In this document: one piece after another, positions 8,598 to 18,139 of the stretch
How positions within the stretch are numbered: position 1 is the first letter of the stretch
Layout of the letters: the number at the start of each line of letters is the position of its first letter
From: Youhaiella tibetensis
Lineage (GTDB): Bacteria; Pseudomonadota; Alphaproteobacteria; Rhizobiales; Devosiaceae
Assembly: GCF_008000755.1 (NCBI RefSeq)
Contig: NZ_CP041690.1
Location: 806,001 to 870,000, forward strand
Length of the DNA stretch: 64,000 nt
Direction of reading: 5' to 3'
Notes under the pieces: generated by a model
Databases searched by the model: none
What the model saw: only the letters and a program-made list of their open reading frames with translations
Told to the model about the DNA's origin: nothing
Translations under genes and position numbers: made by a program

Positions 8598-9317
8598 CTA
8601 GAGCGTGATCAGGTTGTGCCGGAAGGCCTTGACCACCGTCTGGACGCGGTTGACCGTCCCCAGCTTGCGCGCCGCGTTCTCGAAATGCTGGTCCACCGTG
8701 CGCTTGGTGAGCCCCAGGATGTCGGCGATATCGTCCGACGTCTTGCCCAGTGCCGCCCATCTGAGCGTTTCCTGCTCGCGCTCGGTCAGCCGCAGCGTCT
8801 GGGCCCTGGTCATGATGTCGTGACACAACTCGCCCACCCGCGCATGCAGCACGAGCCCGAGGATTTCCAGTTCCACCTTTTCCTTGGCGCCGAACTTGGA
8901 GCGCTCCCCCGCAAAGGTCACGCTGCCCCGCAGCCCCTCGAACCCGCGCACGGGCATGGTCATGCCATTGGGCATTCCGAACTCGGCGGCTTCCGAATAG
9001 ATGCGCCTGACGATCGGTGTCTGGTCGCGCAGGGCCAGCGTTTCTTCCCAGATGAAGGGCGTCGTCGTGCGCAGGCAATATTGCGCCAGCGGATCGAGCA
9101 GGAAGTAGTCGCGTTCGGCGTAATGGGCCAGGAACTCGGTCGAGATATTGGAGAGCGGCACGAACTCGGTTGCCTCCATCCCGTCCTGCTTGACGTAGGC
9201 GACCGCGAATTTATCCACTTCGTGGCGTTGCGCGAACTTTTCGGCAATCTCCGAGATGACCTGAAGGCTGTTGCTCGATTGTATGGCCATCGCGGCGGCC
9301 ATGACGCTCTCGTCCAT
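8598..9317 (-). CDS. Solo LuxR-family regulator with autoinducer-binding domain
   Basis: A 239-aa regulator. The N-terminal ~165 residues match an acyl-homoserine-lactone-binding domain: HYAERDYFLLDPLAQYC and PFIWEE supply the Tyr/Asp/Pro/Trp positions that line the pocket. The C-terminus is a LuxR/FixJ HTH (LRLTEREQETLRWAALGKTSDDIADIL, given here by its key residues LTERE...W...GKT...I). No luxI synthase is present in the window, so it is a solo receptor. Start at ATG 9317 (MDESVM) is chosen because GGGGG lies just upstream; a GTG four codons earlier would place that ribosome site inside the gene. Targets are unknown; a glycosyltransferase gene follows upstream on the same strand. Confidence 0.85.
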   Translation of the reverse strand: MDESVMAAAMAIQSSNSLQVISEIAEKFAQRHEVDKFAVAYVKQDGMEATEFVPLSNISTEFLAHYAERDYFLLDPLAQYCLRTTTPFIWEETLALRDQTPIVRRIYSEAAEFGMPNGMTMPVRGFEGLRGSVTFAGERSKFGAKEKVELEILGLVLHARVGELCHDIMTRAQTLRLTEREQETLRWAALGKTSDDIADILGLTKRTVDQHFENAARKLGTVNRVQTVVKAFRHNLITL

Positions 9318-9438
9318 AGGAACCCCCACTTATTCTTAAATTAACAAACGCCATCTGCTCCAAAGACGGCGAAGAAAAAAGTATTCCGGAACACTACCTA
9401 TGAGAATGGGGAAAAATCCCATTTGCACTTTAAGCAAA

Positions 9439-11283
9439 TTAGTGCTTGGGGGCGCTCTCCATTGCAAGTTGCGCATTCTGTCGTTCTACGCGGGTGCGTC
9501 CGTGCTCGGTTTTGGCCCAGAAGAACGGGCGCACAACCAGTTCATGGGCCGCGCGCAGCGTCGCCGCCGAATGCAGGATCCAGTAGATTGGCAGGGTCGG
9601 CACCAGCAGCAGGTGATGCCACCGGCCCAGGCGCGCCACCCCTGCGCTCATCAGGAACAGCGCCCCGCCATAGCCGGTCAGCAGCGCCGCCACGCTAACC
9701 GCCCCCCAGATGTCGAACTGCTCGCCGAACACCGGCGCGCCCATCGCCAGGCGCAGGCAGACGATGGCGAGGAACGCCGTATGCAGCAGCGCCGAGACGA
9801 TGAGGCTCCCCACATAGATTTCGAAGGCGAGGAAACTGCGCCAGCCGGCATCGCGGATGAACGCCAGCGGATGGCGCGAGTGGACGATGAAGGTCTGCAT
9901 CCAGCCCTTCATCCAGCGCGTGCGCTGCGCCATCCAGGCCCCGAGCGTGATCGGCGCCTCTTCGCCCGTGTGCGAGGCGAAGGTCGCCGCCCGGTAGCGC
10001 AGGCGTGAAAGGCGCACCCCGAGGTCCGCGTCCTCGGTGACGTTGAAAGCGTCCCATCCCCCCAGCTCGCGCAGCGCCCTGGTGCTGAAATGGTTGCTGG
10101 TCCCGCCCAGCGGCATTGGCAGCCGCCAGTGCGAGAGCGCCGGCATCATCAGGCCGAACTGGCCAGCATATTCGGCCGCGAACATGGCCGTCAGCCAGTT
10201 CTCGTCGGCGTTGTCCACCAGCAGTTCGGCCTGGAGGCAATCGATCTCCGGATGCGCGGCGAAAAGGCTCGCCGCCAGCCGCAATTGCCCCGGCTCGGGA
10301 ATATCCTCGGCATCGAACACCACCACGTGCTCGCCCCGCACGAAGGGCAGGGCGTAGTTGATGGCCTTGGGCTTGGTGCGGGGGCGTTCGTCGGGCACGG
10401 CGACCAGCTCGAACCGCGGGTCGCCGAGTTCGCGCGTCACCGCCTCTATCGTCGCCGGGCTGCGCGCCTCGACCACGAATTTGACGTCGAGCTTTTCGGC
10501 CGGATAGTCGAGCGCCCGCATCGCGCGCACCAGCGAAGGCACCATCGAGGCCTCGTTGCGCAGGGGGATCAGCACCGAATAGACCGGCAGCTCCCCATCC
10601 GCCAGGCGTGTCGCTGTCTCCAGTGGCGGCGCCACCGCCCCGGGCAATCCTGCCGCCAGGCGCAGCACGCCGGGCACCACCAGCAGCAGCGCCGTCAGCG
10701 GAAAGAGCAGGGGGCGCAGCACGAAGGGCGCCGCCAGCACCATCACCAGGATCGCAAGCGTGGCGGCGAGGAACGCCAGTCGTGCCGTCAGCGTCACGTC
10801 GAGGTCCGCCGCCGATCCCGGCCACCGGCGCGCGAGGCGCTGGCGCGCTTCGTCCATCAGCGCTTCGGCATGGTGCCCCGCCAGCGCCGCGCGCAGCGCC
10901 GGGGGCGGGACGACGCACATCGTGTGCACCAGTTCCGGCTTGCGCCCCAGGCTCGCCCGCAGCGACACGAACTGCCCCGCGCTCGGCGCCGCCATCACGA
11001 TCTCGCGGTCGAAGACCCGGGCGCGGCAGGTGCGCACTTCGGCCAGCGCATCGAGCCGGCTGGGTGTCTCCGCCACCAGCACCGATGCCGGGCATTCCGG
11101 CGAAAAGGCCAACCCCGCCCAGTGCGCGGCGCGCTCCCAGGTGAGACGTGTCCCCAGCCCGAAGCGCTGCGCGCAGAACTCGAGCGGGTCGACGCCGAGC
11201 GCCCGCGCTGCCGCGGCGATGCGCTCGCCCTGCTCGTGCGTCCTGCCGGTGACATGGGCCAGTAGTTCGGCCAGCTCTGCCAT
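9439..11283 (-). CDS. Membrane-bound family 2 glycosyltransferase
   Basis: A 614-aa protein. A soluble N-terminal region of ~200 residues, somewhat like the GspE/MshE N-terminal fold, precedes two membrane helices (~205-255). A GT-A domain follows with VVFDAEDIPEPGQL (DxD-type site), VTEDADLGVRL (TED catalytic base) and QRTRWMKGW (QxxRW acceptor-site motif). Several C-terminal helices close the protein. These are the hallmarks of processive, cellulose-synthase-like GT2 enzymes that build beta-glucans or related exopolysaccharides. The start at ATG 11283 (MAELAELLAH) is set by GGAGG seven bases upstream; longer frames run into the divergent gene's promoter. The polymer made is unknown. Confidence 0.85.
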   Translation of the reverse strand: MAELAELLAHVTGRTHEQGERIAAAARALGVDPLEFCAQRFGLGTRLTWERAAHWAGLAFSPECPASVLVAETPSRLDALAEVRTCRARVFDREIVMAAPSAGQFVSLRASLGRKPELVHTMCVVPPPALRAALAGHHAEALMDEARQRLARRWPGSAADLDVTLTARLAFLAATLAILVMVLAAPFVLRPLLFPLTALLLVVPGVLRLAAGLPGAVAPPLETATRLADGELPVYSVLIPLRNEASMVPSLVRAMRALDYPAEKLDVKFVVEARSPATIEAVTRELGDPRFELVAVPDERPRTKPKAINYALPFVRGEHVVVFDAEDIPEPGQLRLAASLFAAHPEIDCLQAELLVDNADENWLTAMFAAEYAGQFGLMMPALSHWRLPMPLGGTSNHFSTRALRELGGWDAFNVTEDADLGVRLSRLRYRAATFASHTGEEAPITLGAWMAQRTRWMKGWMQTFIVHSRHPLAFIRDAGWRSFLAFEIYVGSLIVSALLHTAFLAIVCLRLAMGAPVFGEQFDIWGAVSVAALLTGYGGALFLMSAGVARLGRWHHLLLVPTLPIYWILHSAATLRAAHELVVRPFFWAKTEHGRTRVERQNAQLAMESAPKH

Positions 11284-11434
11284 GCGTCGACCTCCAGGGC
11301 CCACTCTAGCCCAGGCCGGGGAGGCGCGAACTTGGCATAAGTCACAGGGTGCGGCCCGCCCGCTCTCGCCTTTCGGCGCGAATTGGGCGATAAGCCGTGC
11401 ACTCTCGACGGCAACCGATAAAGTCCTAGGGCGC

Positions 11435-12250
11435 ATGCGAATCCTGTCGATCCTCACCGCCGCCGTGCTGGCCCTCACCGTGTCGATGGCCTCAGGCCAG
11501 ACGCTGCCCAATCATGCCGATCCCCAGGCGCGCGACATCGTCCCCAACCTTTCGGCCGTGCCGGCGATCCGCTTCCTCACCACCGCCGATTTCCCGCCCT
11601 TCAACTATCGCGACAAGAACGGCCAGCTGGTCGGCTTCAATATCGATCTGGCGCGCGGCATCTGCGCCGAACTCAACGTTGCCTGCACCATCCAGTCCTG
11701 GCCGTGGGATCAGGCCGCCAAGGCGCTGGCCGACAACCAGGGCGATGCGCTCATTGCCGGCTTGGCCCTGACGCCCGAGACCGGCGAGGAATTCGATTTC
11801 TCCTCGATCTACCTCATGCTGCCCGGACGGTTCGTGACCCCGCGCGCCGCCGCGACGAACTTCGAGCCGGCGACGCTTGCCGGCAAGAGCGTCGCCGTCC
11901 GCAAGGGATCGGCCCATGAGGAGTTCGTGAAGCGCTACCTCCCCACCGCCACCCCGGCCGAGTTCGACAGCGAGACGCTCGCGCTCGAGGCGGTGCGCGA
12001 GGGCAAGGCCGACGCGTTTTTCGGTGACGCGATGCGCGCCTCGTTCTGGCTCAACCAGAACGATGGCTGCTGCAGTTTCGCCGGCGAGCCCTACTTCCGG
12101 CCGGACCTGTTCGGGGAGGGGCTGGCCATCGCCCAGCCCGCAGGGCACGACGCCGTGCGCAGGGCCATCGATTACGCCCTGGTGCGCCTCAACCGCGACG
12201 GCAAGCTCGACGAGTACTACCTCAGGTGGTTCCCGGTCAGCTTCTACTGA
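11435..12250 (+). CDS. ABC-transporter substrate-binding protein, family 3 (amino-acid type)
   Basis: A 271-aa periplasmic protein. A signal peptide (~1-22, ending SMASGQ) is followed by the family 3 solute-binding fold: RFLTTADFPPFNY, GQLVGFNIDLARGICAE, DALIAGLALTPET and the hinge region AGKSVAVRKGSAHEEF. It should bind a polar amino acid or similar small ligand for an ABC importer, but no permease or ATPase gene is beside it, so it may work with a remote transporter or act as a sensor-type binding protein. It diverges from the glycosyltransferase gene across about 150 bases. An upstream in-frame extension (to 10760) is antisense to that gene and was not used. Confidence 0.88.
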   Translation: MRILSILTAAVLALTVSMASGQTLPNHADPQARDIVPNLSAVPAIRFLTTADFPPFNYRDKNGQLVGFNIDLARGICAELNVACTIQSWPWDQAAKALADNQGDALIAGLALTPETGEEFDFSSIYLMLPGRFVTPRAAATNFEPATLAGKSVAVRKGSAHEEFVKRYLPTATPAEFDSETLALEAVREGKADAFFGDAMRASFWLNQNDGCCSFAGEPYFRPDLFGEGLAIAQPAGHDAVRRAIDYALVRLNRDGKLDEYYLRWFPVSFY

Positions 12251-12291
12251 CCGTCTGTAACGATTTCGCGAGCGCAAACAGCCACAAAGAA

Positions 12292-12314
12292 GGCGCCGGG
12301 TTTTCCCCGGCGCC
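12292..12314. terminator. Bidirectional rho-independent terminator candidate
   Basis: GGCGCCGGG pairs with CCCGGCGCC around a TTTTC loop. It lies between the convergent binding-protein gene (ends 12250) and lysK (ends 12354), so it can serve both strands. The flanking T-tract is weak. Confidence 0.6.
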
Positions 12315-12353
12315 TGCCTGTGAATTGTGTGAATAACGGGGATATGCGCCCCG

Positions 12354-13970
12354 TCAGGCGGCCTTGACCAGCTTGCCGGCCAGGGCGTCGGCGATCAGCC
12401 GGCGCGTCTCGGCCACGCCGTAGAGCGCGATGAACGAGCCGAAGCGCGGCCCCTGGTCTGCGCCGAGCAGCACCTGGTAGATCGCGGTGAACCAGTCGCG
12501 CAGCGGCTCGAACTGATGGTTCTTGCCCACTTCGTAGACGAGGTTCTGCAATGCCTCGGCATCGGTCGAGCCTTCCATCGGCGCCAGTCCGTCGGCCAGG
12601 TCCTGGAGCGCGGCGCGCTCCTTGTCGGTCGGCTCGCGGAACACCTTGGTCGGCTTGACGAAGTCGTTGAAGTAGCGGACCGCATAGGTCGCCAGCTGGT
12701 CGAGCGCCGGATGCGTCTGGGGCGTCGCGCCCTCGACATAGCGCGAGATGAACCCCCAGAGCACCGACGGGTCCTCGGCATTGGCGGCGGACACCAGGTT
12801 CATCAGCAGCGAGAACGTCACCGGCATCTCGGCCGCCGGCGGGTGGCCGAAATGCACGTGATAGGCCGGGTTTTCCAGCCGCGCGGCCTCGTCCTGCTTC
12901 TGGTAGGACGACACGAACGCGAAATAGTCGTCCACCGCGCGCGGGATGACATCGAAATAGAGCCGCTTTGCCGTGCGCGGCTTCTGGAACATGAACAGCC
13001 CCAGGCTCTCCGGGGAGGCATAGGTCAGCCACTCGTCGATCGTCAGGCCGTTGCCCTTGGACTTGGAAATCTTCTGGCCCTGGTCGTCGAGGAAGAGCTC
13101 GTAGACGTAGTGCTCCGGCGCCTTCCCGCCCAGGATCTCGCAGATGCGGTCGTAGATCGGCGCATTGGTCTGGTGGTCCTTGCCGAACATCTCGAAGTCG
13201 ACCCCGAGTGCGGCCCAGCGCATGCCGAAGTCCGGCTTCCACTGCAGCTTCACATGTCCGCCCGTCACCGGCACCGTGGTGTCGCGGCCGTCTTCGCCCA
13301 CAAACGTCACCGTGCCCGCCTTGGCGTCCACTTCCTTCATCGGCACGTAGAGCACCCGCCCGCTGATCGGCGAGATCGGCAGGAAGATCGAATAGGTCTC
13401 CTGGCGCTCCGCGCCCAGCGTCGGCAGCATCACGCCCATGATGTCGTCATAGCGTTCGGCGGCGCGCAGCAGCACTTCGTCGAACTTGCCGGACTTGTAG
13501 TATTCGGTGGCGCTGGCGAATTCGTAGTTGAACCCGAACGTATCCAGGAACCGGCGCAGCATCGCATTGTTATGCTCGCCGAAGCTCGCATACTCGTTGG
13601 TCCAGGGATCGGGGACCGAGGTCAGCGGCATCTGCAGGTAAGGCTCGAGGAACGCGCGGCTCGGCACGTTCTCCGGGATCTTGCGCATCCCGTCCATGTC
13701 GTCCGAGAAGCACAGCAGCCGCGTCTTGATCTGGTCGCGCGTCAGCAGGCGGAAGGCCGTGCGCACCATGGTGGTGCGGGCCACTTCGCCGAACGTGCCG
13801 ATATGGGGCAGGCCCGAGGGACCATAGCCGGTCTCGAACAGCACCTCCGTCTTCCCCGATTTCTCGATCCGCGCCACCAGTTTGCGCGCTTCCTCGAACG
13901 GCCAGGCACGGGCGTTCTGGGCAGCGTCGTACAACGCGGGGTCGAGTTCTGGGAGCGGGGCGGGCGGCAA
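12354..13970 (-). CDS. lysK: Class I lysyl-tRNA synthetase
   Basis: A 538-aa class I LysRS, the form typical of Alphaproteobacteria. The HIGH-type motif is [18 protein letters not shown] (near residue 50), the KMSKS-type loop is KISKSKGNG (near 300), and the C-terminal alpha-helical cage domain follows. It activates lysine and charges tRNA-Lys in the cytoplasm. Length is normal for the family. The gene starts with ATG at 13970 ([10 protein letters not shown]) and is transcribed away from the TerB-family gene. Confidence 0.95.
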   Translation of the reverse strand: MPPAPLPELDPALYDAAQNARAWPFEEARKLVARIEKSGKTEVLFETGYGPSGLPHIGTFGEVARTTMVRTAFRLLTRDQIKTRLLCFSDDMDGMRKIPENVPSRAFLEPYLQMPLTSVPDPWTNEYASFGEHNNAMLRRFLDTFGFNYEFASATEYYKSGKFDEVLLRAAERYDDIMGVMLPTLGAERQETYSIFLPISPISGRVLYVPMKEVDAKAGTVTFVGEDGRDTTVPVTGGHVKLQWKPDFGMRWAALGVDFEMFGKDHQTNAPIYDRICEILGGKAPEHYVYELFLDDQGQKISKSKGNGLTIDEWLTYASPESLGLFMFQKPRTAKRLYFDVIPRAVDDYFAFVSSYQKQDEAARLENPAYHVHFGHPPAAEMPVTFSLLMNLVSAANAEDPSVLWGFISRYVEGATPQTHPALDQLATYAVRYFNDFVKPTKVFREPTDKERAALQDLADGLAPMEGSTDAEALQNLVYEVGKNHQFEPLRDWFTAIYQVLLGADQGPRFGSFIALYGVAETRRLIADALAGKLVKAA

Positions 13971-14121
13971 GGTGGTGAACCTTCGTTGGTTTGTGCGAGA
14001 AGAAAGGTGTGTTGCACCAGACGCATCGTGGCGTCAATGCCGCGTCAGGCTGGCCGCCGCGCTTGTCATTTCCGTGGCGTCTTCTTAGTTATCGCCTCAA
14101 CCCTCTTCTAGGAAAGCTCAA

Positions 14122-14532
14122 ATGGCCCTCTCCACCCAAGACGCCCTGATCTATCTGATGATCGTTTCGGCCTGGTCCGATACCGCCATGAGCGAGGTGG
14201 AGCTGCAGCGCATCGAGGATCAGATCCTGCGTCTGCCGGTGTTCGCCGGCTTCGATACCGAGCGGCTCGAAGAGGTCGCCAATTCTTGCGTGGATACCCT
14301 GAACGGCCCGCAGGGGCTCGACGGCGTGCTCGATGCCGCCGTGGCCGCCATTCCGCACCGCCTCCAGGATACCGCCTATGCGCTGGCTGTCGAAATCGCC
14401 GCCTCCGACCTCAGGCTCGAACAGGAAGAGCTGCGCTATCTCGAAATGGTCCGCGACCGGCTCGAGATCGATCGCCTGACCACCGCCGCCATCGAGGCAT
14501 CGGCCCGCGCCCGCTACCGCCGCGCCCACTGA
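14122..14532 (+). CDS. TerB-family (tellurite-resistance-like) helical protein
   Basis: A 136-aa acidic all-helical protein. Its paired DALIYLMIVSAWSD...MSEVELQRI and AVEIAASDLRLEQEELRYLEMV segments match the TerB/DjlA-N fold, where acidic residues can bind metal. Single-copy TerB-like proteins of this type are widespread in Hyphomicrobiales without the rest of a ter operon, and their role is not known. It lies between lysK (divergent) and an S24 repressor (convergent, 6 bases away). Confidence 0.8.
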   Translation: MALSTQDALIYLMIVSAWSDTAMSEVELQRIEDQILRLPVFAGFDTERLEEVANSCVDTLNGPQGLDGVLDAAVAAIPHRLQDTAYALAVEIAASDLRLEQEELRYLEMVRDRLEIDRLTTAAIEASARARYRRAH

Positions 14533-14538
14533 CGCCCG

Positions 14539-15183
14539 TTACTGGCTCGCCCACACGATCCGCGCCACCCATTCCACGTCTCCCATGTCGAGCGTGCGGT
14601 TGGGGTGGTCCGGGTTGACCGAGTGCAGTTCGAGCACCTTGGGCGTCTGGCGCTGGAGCAGCTTGACCATCACCTCGCCGTCCCGTGTGCGCACCACCAC
14701 GCGGTCGCCGCGGCGCAGCTGCGCATTGGGCGAGACCACGATGATGTCTCCGTCCCGGTAGAGCGGCAGCATGGAATCCCCATGCACCTCGAGCGCATAG
14801 GCGCCTTCTTCCTGGGAGGGCAGGCGCACTTCGTCCCAGCCCTGTCCGGCCGGAAAGCCGGCGCTGTCGAAAAAGCCGCCCGCGCCCGCCTGCGCCAGCC
14901 CCAGTAGCGGCACCGAGCGCACCGGCACGAGGGCGCCCGCATCCGGTTGCAGGAAGGCGCCCGTCCCCGACAGGAACGTCTCGAAACCCTCTCCCGTCGC
15001 CTCCAGGATCTTGGAGATGCTTTCGGTCGAGGGCCAGCGCTCGCGCCCGTCCTTGCTCACGCGCTTGGACGGGTTGAACGCCGTCGGATCGAGCCCGGCA
15101 AGCTTGGCCAGCGCGGAAACGCTCAAGCCGTGACGCTTGGCGACTCCATCGATGCCATCCCAGATTGCCCGGTGCGAGAGCAT
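14539..15183 (-). CDS. S24-family (LexA/CI-like) self-cleaving repressor
   Basis: A 214-aa phage-repressor-type protein. The N-terminal HTH region (SVSALAKLAGLDPTAFN) is followed by a C-terminal peptidase S24 domain with the catalytic Ser in VHGDSMLPLYRDGD and the general-base Lys in GEVMVKLLQR. Such proteins repress target promoters and may autocleave on RecA-filament activation. It begins with ATG 15183 next to a perfect TCCCAATTGGGA palindrome (15212-15223), a likely autoregulatory operator. No phage genes adjoin it, and related stand-alone regulators are common in rhizobial-type genomes, so this is a host regulator or a domesticated one. Confidence 0.9.
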   Translation of the reverse strand: MLSHRAIWDGIDGVAKRHGLSVSALAKLAGLDPTAFNPSKRVSKDGRERWPSTESISKILEATGEGFETFLSGTGAFLQPDAGALVPVRSVPLLGLAQAGAGGFFDSAGFPAGQGWDEVRLPSQEEGAYALEVHGDSMLPLYRDGDIIVVSPNAQLRRGDRVVVRTRDGEVMVKLLQRQTPKVLELHSVNPDHPNRTLDMGDVEWVARIVWASQ

Positions 15184-15211
15184 GGTCGTCGGCCTTGACT
15201 TAGGAGAATTA

Positions 15212-15236
15212 TCCCAATTGGGAAGATAGTCCCATT
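15212..15236. promoter_or_regulatory. Operator candidate for the S24 repressor
   Basis: The perfect 12-bp palindrome TCCCAATTGGGA (15212-15223) is followed by a third half-site TCCCATT (15230-15236), 18 bases from the first half-site. It sits 29 bases upstream of the repressor start and between the divergent repressor and DUF952 genes. Repressor binding is inferred from position and symmetry. Confidence 0.6.
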
Positions 15237-15326
15237 TCTAGACCCTGCCTCCCCCCCTGTAAAGTGTGCCCTCTCTCGCTCCACAGCCTTGCGGTGGCAC
15301 CCCGCTTTGACTAGCTTTCGCGCGCC

Positions 15327-15680
15327 ATGACCGACCCCGCGCTGATCTACAAAATCTCGACCCGTTCCGCCTACGAGGCCGCCACCCCCACCGGCCGCTT
15401 CGAGGGCATGCCCATCGACTTCCAGGATGGCTACATCCACTTCTCGACCGCCGGACAACTGGCCGAGACCCTCGCCAGGCATTTCGCCGGTCAGGACGAT
15501 CTCGTCCTCATCGCGGTGCGCACCGCCGATGTCGCGGCCGACCTCAGGTGGGAGGTGTCGCGCGGCGGCGCCCTCTTCCCCCACCTCTACGCCCCCATGC
15601 CCCTGGGCGCGGTCGAGTGGACCGCCCCGATCGCGGTGGCCGCCGATGGCTCCTGCGCCCTGCCGGAGGGCGTACAATGA
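15327..15680 (+). CDS. DUF952 family protein
   Basis: A 117-aa protein matching DUF952: IYKISTRSAYEAA, a central GYIHFSTAGQLAETLARHF, and WEVSRGGALFPHLYAPMPL. The family has an ADP-ribosyltransferase-like fold of unproven function. Its stop overlaps the pyrD start (ATGA at 15677), a coupling often seen for this gene in Alphaproteobacteria. Confidence 0.88.
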   Translation: MTDPALIYKISTRSAYEAATPTGRFEGMPIDFQDGYIHFSTAGQLAETLARHFAGQDDLVLIAVRTADVAADLRWEVSRGGALFPHLYAPMPLGAVEWTAPIAVAADGSCALPEGVQ

Positions 15681-16786
15681 TCTTCTCGCGCCTTTCACCG
15701 CTCCTGCGCATCCCGCTGGTCGCCAATCTCGGTCGCGACACGCTGCTCAAGATGGATCCCGAGACCGCCCACGGCGCCACCATCACCGCCCTGCGCATGG
15801 GCCTGGCGCCCGAGCAGGACTATGCCGATCCCAGGGAACTGCGCACGACGCTATGCGGTCTCGACCTGGCCAATCCGGTCGGCATGGCCGCAGGCTTCGA
15901 CAAGAACGGGGAAGTCCCCAAGCCGCTGGCCCGTGTCGGCTTCGGCATGGTCGAGGTCGGCACCGTCACGCCGCGCCCGCAGTCGGGCAATCCCAAGCCA
16001 CGGCTCTTCCGCGTCCCCGAGGCCGAGGGCGTCATCAACCGCATGGGCTTTAACAACGAGGGGCACGAGGCCGTCTTTGCCCGCCTCAAGGGCGCCCATG
16101 TCGGCGCCATCCTCGGCGTCAATATCGGGGCCAACAAGGATTCCGAGGATTTCGTGGCCGATTACGTCCTGGGCGTCGATCGCTTCTCGGCCGTTGCCGA
16201 CTACCTCACCGTCAACATCTCCTCGCCCAACACGCCCGGCCTGCGCAACCTGCAGGCCGAGGAAGCGCTGGCCCGGCTGCTCGATGCCGTGCTCAAGGCG
16301 CGCTCGAAGGCCTCCGTCCGTGTCCCGGTCTTCCTCAAGATCGCCCCCGATCTCGACGAGAAGGCCATGGACGCCATTGCCCGCACCGTCCTCGCCACCG
16401 ATCTGGATGGCCTCATCGTCTCCAACACCACCATCGGGCGCGAGACGGTCGCCAACATGACCAACGCCACCGAAACCGGCGGGCTCTCCGGCAAGCCGCT
16501 CTTCAACCTGGCCACCCGTCGCCTCGCCCAGATGCGCCAGCGCGTCGGCGCGCTCCCCATCATCGGGGTCGGCGGCATCCATTCGCCCGAGACGGCCCTC
16601 GCCAAGTTCGAGGCGGGCGCCAATGCCGTCCAGCTTTATTCCGCCCTGGTCTTCGGCGGCTTCGACATGCTCGACCGGCTCAAGCGCGGCCTCGCCGCCG
16701 GCGTCCGCTCGGCCGGCAAGACCAGCATTTCCGAACTCACCGGCCGCACCAGCGCCGACTGGGCCGCCGGCAAGCTCTCGCTCTAG
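15677..16786 (+). CDS. pyrD: Quinone-dependent dihydroorotate dehydrogenase (class 2)
   Basis: A 369-aa flavoenzyme of de novo pyrimidine synthesis. It oxidises dihydroorotate to orotate and passes electrons to membrane quinone. The N-terminal helical extension (~1-50) is the membrane-contact module of class 2 enzymes. PVGMAAGFDKNGE, NRMGFNN, the catalytic-Ser segment NISSPNTPGLRNLQ, and the FMN-phosphate loop GVGGIHS are all in place. The start is fixed by the ATGA overlap with DUF952. An upstream in-frame extension to 15548 lies inside DUF952 and was rejected. Confidence 0.96.
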   Translation: MIFSRLSPLLRIPLVANLGRDTLLKMDPETAHGATITALRMGLAPEQDYADPRELRTTLCGLDLANPVGMAAGFDKNGEVPKPLARVGFGMVEVGTVTPRPQSGNPKPRLFRVPEAEGVINRMGFNNEGHEAVFARLKGAHVGAILGVNIGANKDSEDFVADYVLGVDRFSAVADYLTVNISSPNTPGLRNLQAEEALARLLDAVLKARSKASVRVPVFLKIAPDLDEKAMDAIARTVLATDLDGLIVSNTTIGRETVANMTNATETGGLSGKPLFNLATRRLAQMRQRVGALPIIGVGGIHSPETALAKFEAGANAVQLYSALVFGGFDMLDRLKRGLAAGVRSAGKTSISELTGRTSADWAAGKLSL

Positions 16787-16792
16787 GCGCCG

Positions 16793-18136
16793 CTAGGCCG
16801 CAAAGAGCGCCGGCTTGCGCCGTTCCAGCGACCACCAGTAGATGGCGCCGCGGAAAAGGAAGAAGAGGTTGAGCGCCACCCAGAGCCCGGCATTGCCCAT
16901 CGCCTGCTGCAGCACGATGGCGGCGGCGAGGAAGAAGATCAGCGCCAGCACCATGCCGTTGCGCATGGCGTCGTTGAGCGTGGAGCCGGTCAGGATCCCG
17001 TCATAGACGAAGGCCGGCATGCCCGAGATGGCGCAGAGCGCGGTGAGCCAGAGATAGTGCCGCGCCGCCTCGCGCACCTCCCCGCTGGTCGTCATCAGGT
17101 CGATGATGGTGGGGCCGGCGAAATAGAGCACCAGCGCCAGCGCCGTCGAAATCCCGATCCCCGCCAGCAATGACAGGTTCGTTGCCTTCTCGAAGGCCGG
17201 TCGCCAGTTGGCGCCCACGGCCTTGCCGCACAATTGCTCGGATGCCTGTGCCAACCCGTCGAGGAAGAACGCCGAAACCATCATCACGTTGAGCAGGATC
17301 GCGTTGGAAGAAAGCGTCACCTCCCCGGCGCGCGAGCCCTGCGCGGCGAAATAGGCATAGGCCGTCATCAGCGCGCCAGAGCGGATCATCAGGTCCCGGC
17401 TCAGCCCGAACATGCGCCTGAGCGCCACCGGGTCCACCAGTTCGGCCGGCACGATCCTGGCCAGCGTCGCCCGCAGCCCGCCGAAATGGCGCGCCACGAG
17501 GTAAAGTCCCACGATCGCGGCCACCACGTGCCCCGCCACCGTACCCGCCGCCGCGCCCGGCACGCCCCAGCCCAGCCCGTAGACGAAGGCGATGCTCAGC
17601 GCGATGTTGAGCCCGTGGATGAGCAGTTGCAGCATCATGCCGGTCCGCGCCGCGGCGCGGCCATAGAACCAGCCGAGCAGCGCGTAGTTCACCAGCGAGA
17701 ACGGAGCCGACCATACGCGCACGTAGAAATACTGCCCCAGCGCCGCCTCGACGCCCGCATCGGGCTTGAGCGCCAGCACCGCGACCCAGAGCAGCGCTCC
17801 GCTCAGCACGATCATGGCCAGCCCGATGACGACGGCAAGCGCGATCGCCCGGGCGGCGTGCATCAGCCCGTCGCGGGGGTCCCGCGCCCCGATCGCCTGC
17901 GCCGTCAGCCCGGCAGTGCCCAGCCGCAGGAAATAGGCCAGCGAAAAGATGAAGTCGAAGACCAGCGCCCCCAGCACCAGCCCGCCCAGCAGCGCCGGGT
18001 CCCCGAGGCGCCCGATCACCGTGATATCGACGATGCCCACCATCGGCTCGGTGATGAAGGCCACCGAGGCAGGGAGCGCGATCTTCCAGACGTCCGCGCT
18101 GCGAACGTCGAAAGGGTAGGTCGGTCGTGAGGACAT
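16793..18136 (-). CDS. MATE-family efflux transporter (DinF-like)
   Basis: A 447-aa, roughly 12-helix inner-membrane protein. The two MATE halves begin with WKIALPASVAFITEPMVGIVDITVIG and an equivalent FGLSRDLMIRSG region. It should export cationic or hydrophobic compounds using Na+ or H+. It starts 3 bases after the stop of the upstream P-loop kinase gene, so the two are co-transcribed. It converges on pyrD with a 6-base gap. Substrate unknown. Confidence 0.9.
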   Translation of the reverse strand: MSSRPTYPFDVRSADVWKIALPASVAFITEPMVGIVDITVIGRLGDPALLGGLVLGALVFDFIFSLAYFLRLGTAGLTAQAIGARDPRDGLMHAARAIALAVVIGLAMIVLSGALLWVAVLALKPDAGVEAALGQYFYVRVWSAPFSLVNYALLGWFYGRAAARTGMMLQLLIHGLNIALSIAFVYGLGWGVPGAAAGTVAGHVVAAIVGLYLVARHFGGLRATLARIVPAELVDPVALRRMFGLSRDLMIRSGALMTAYAYFAAQGSRAGEVTLSSNAILLNVMMVSAFFLDGLAQASEQLCGKAVGANWRPAFEKATNLSLLAGIGISTALALVLYFAGPTIIDLMTTSGEVREAARHYLWLTALCAISGMPAFVYDGILTGSTLNDAMRNGMVLALIFFLAAAIVLQQAMGNAGLWVALNLFFLFRGAIYWWSLERRKPALFAA

Positions 18137-18139
18137 GTG

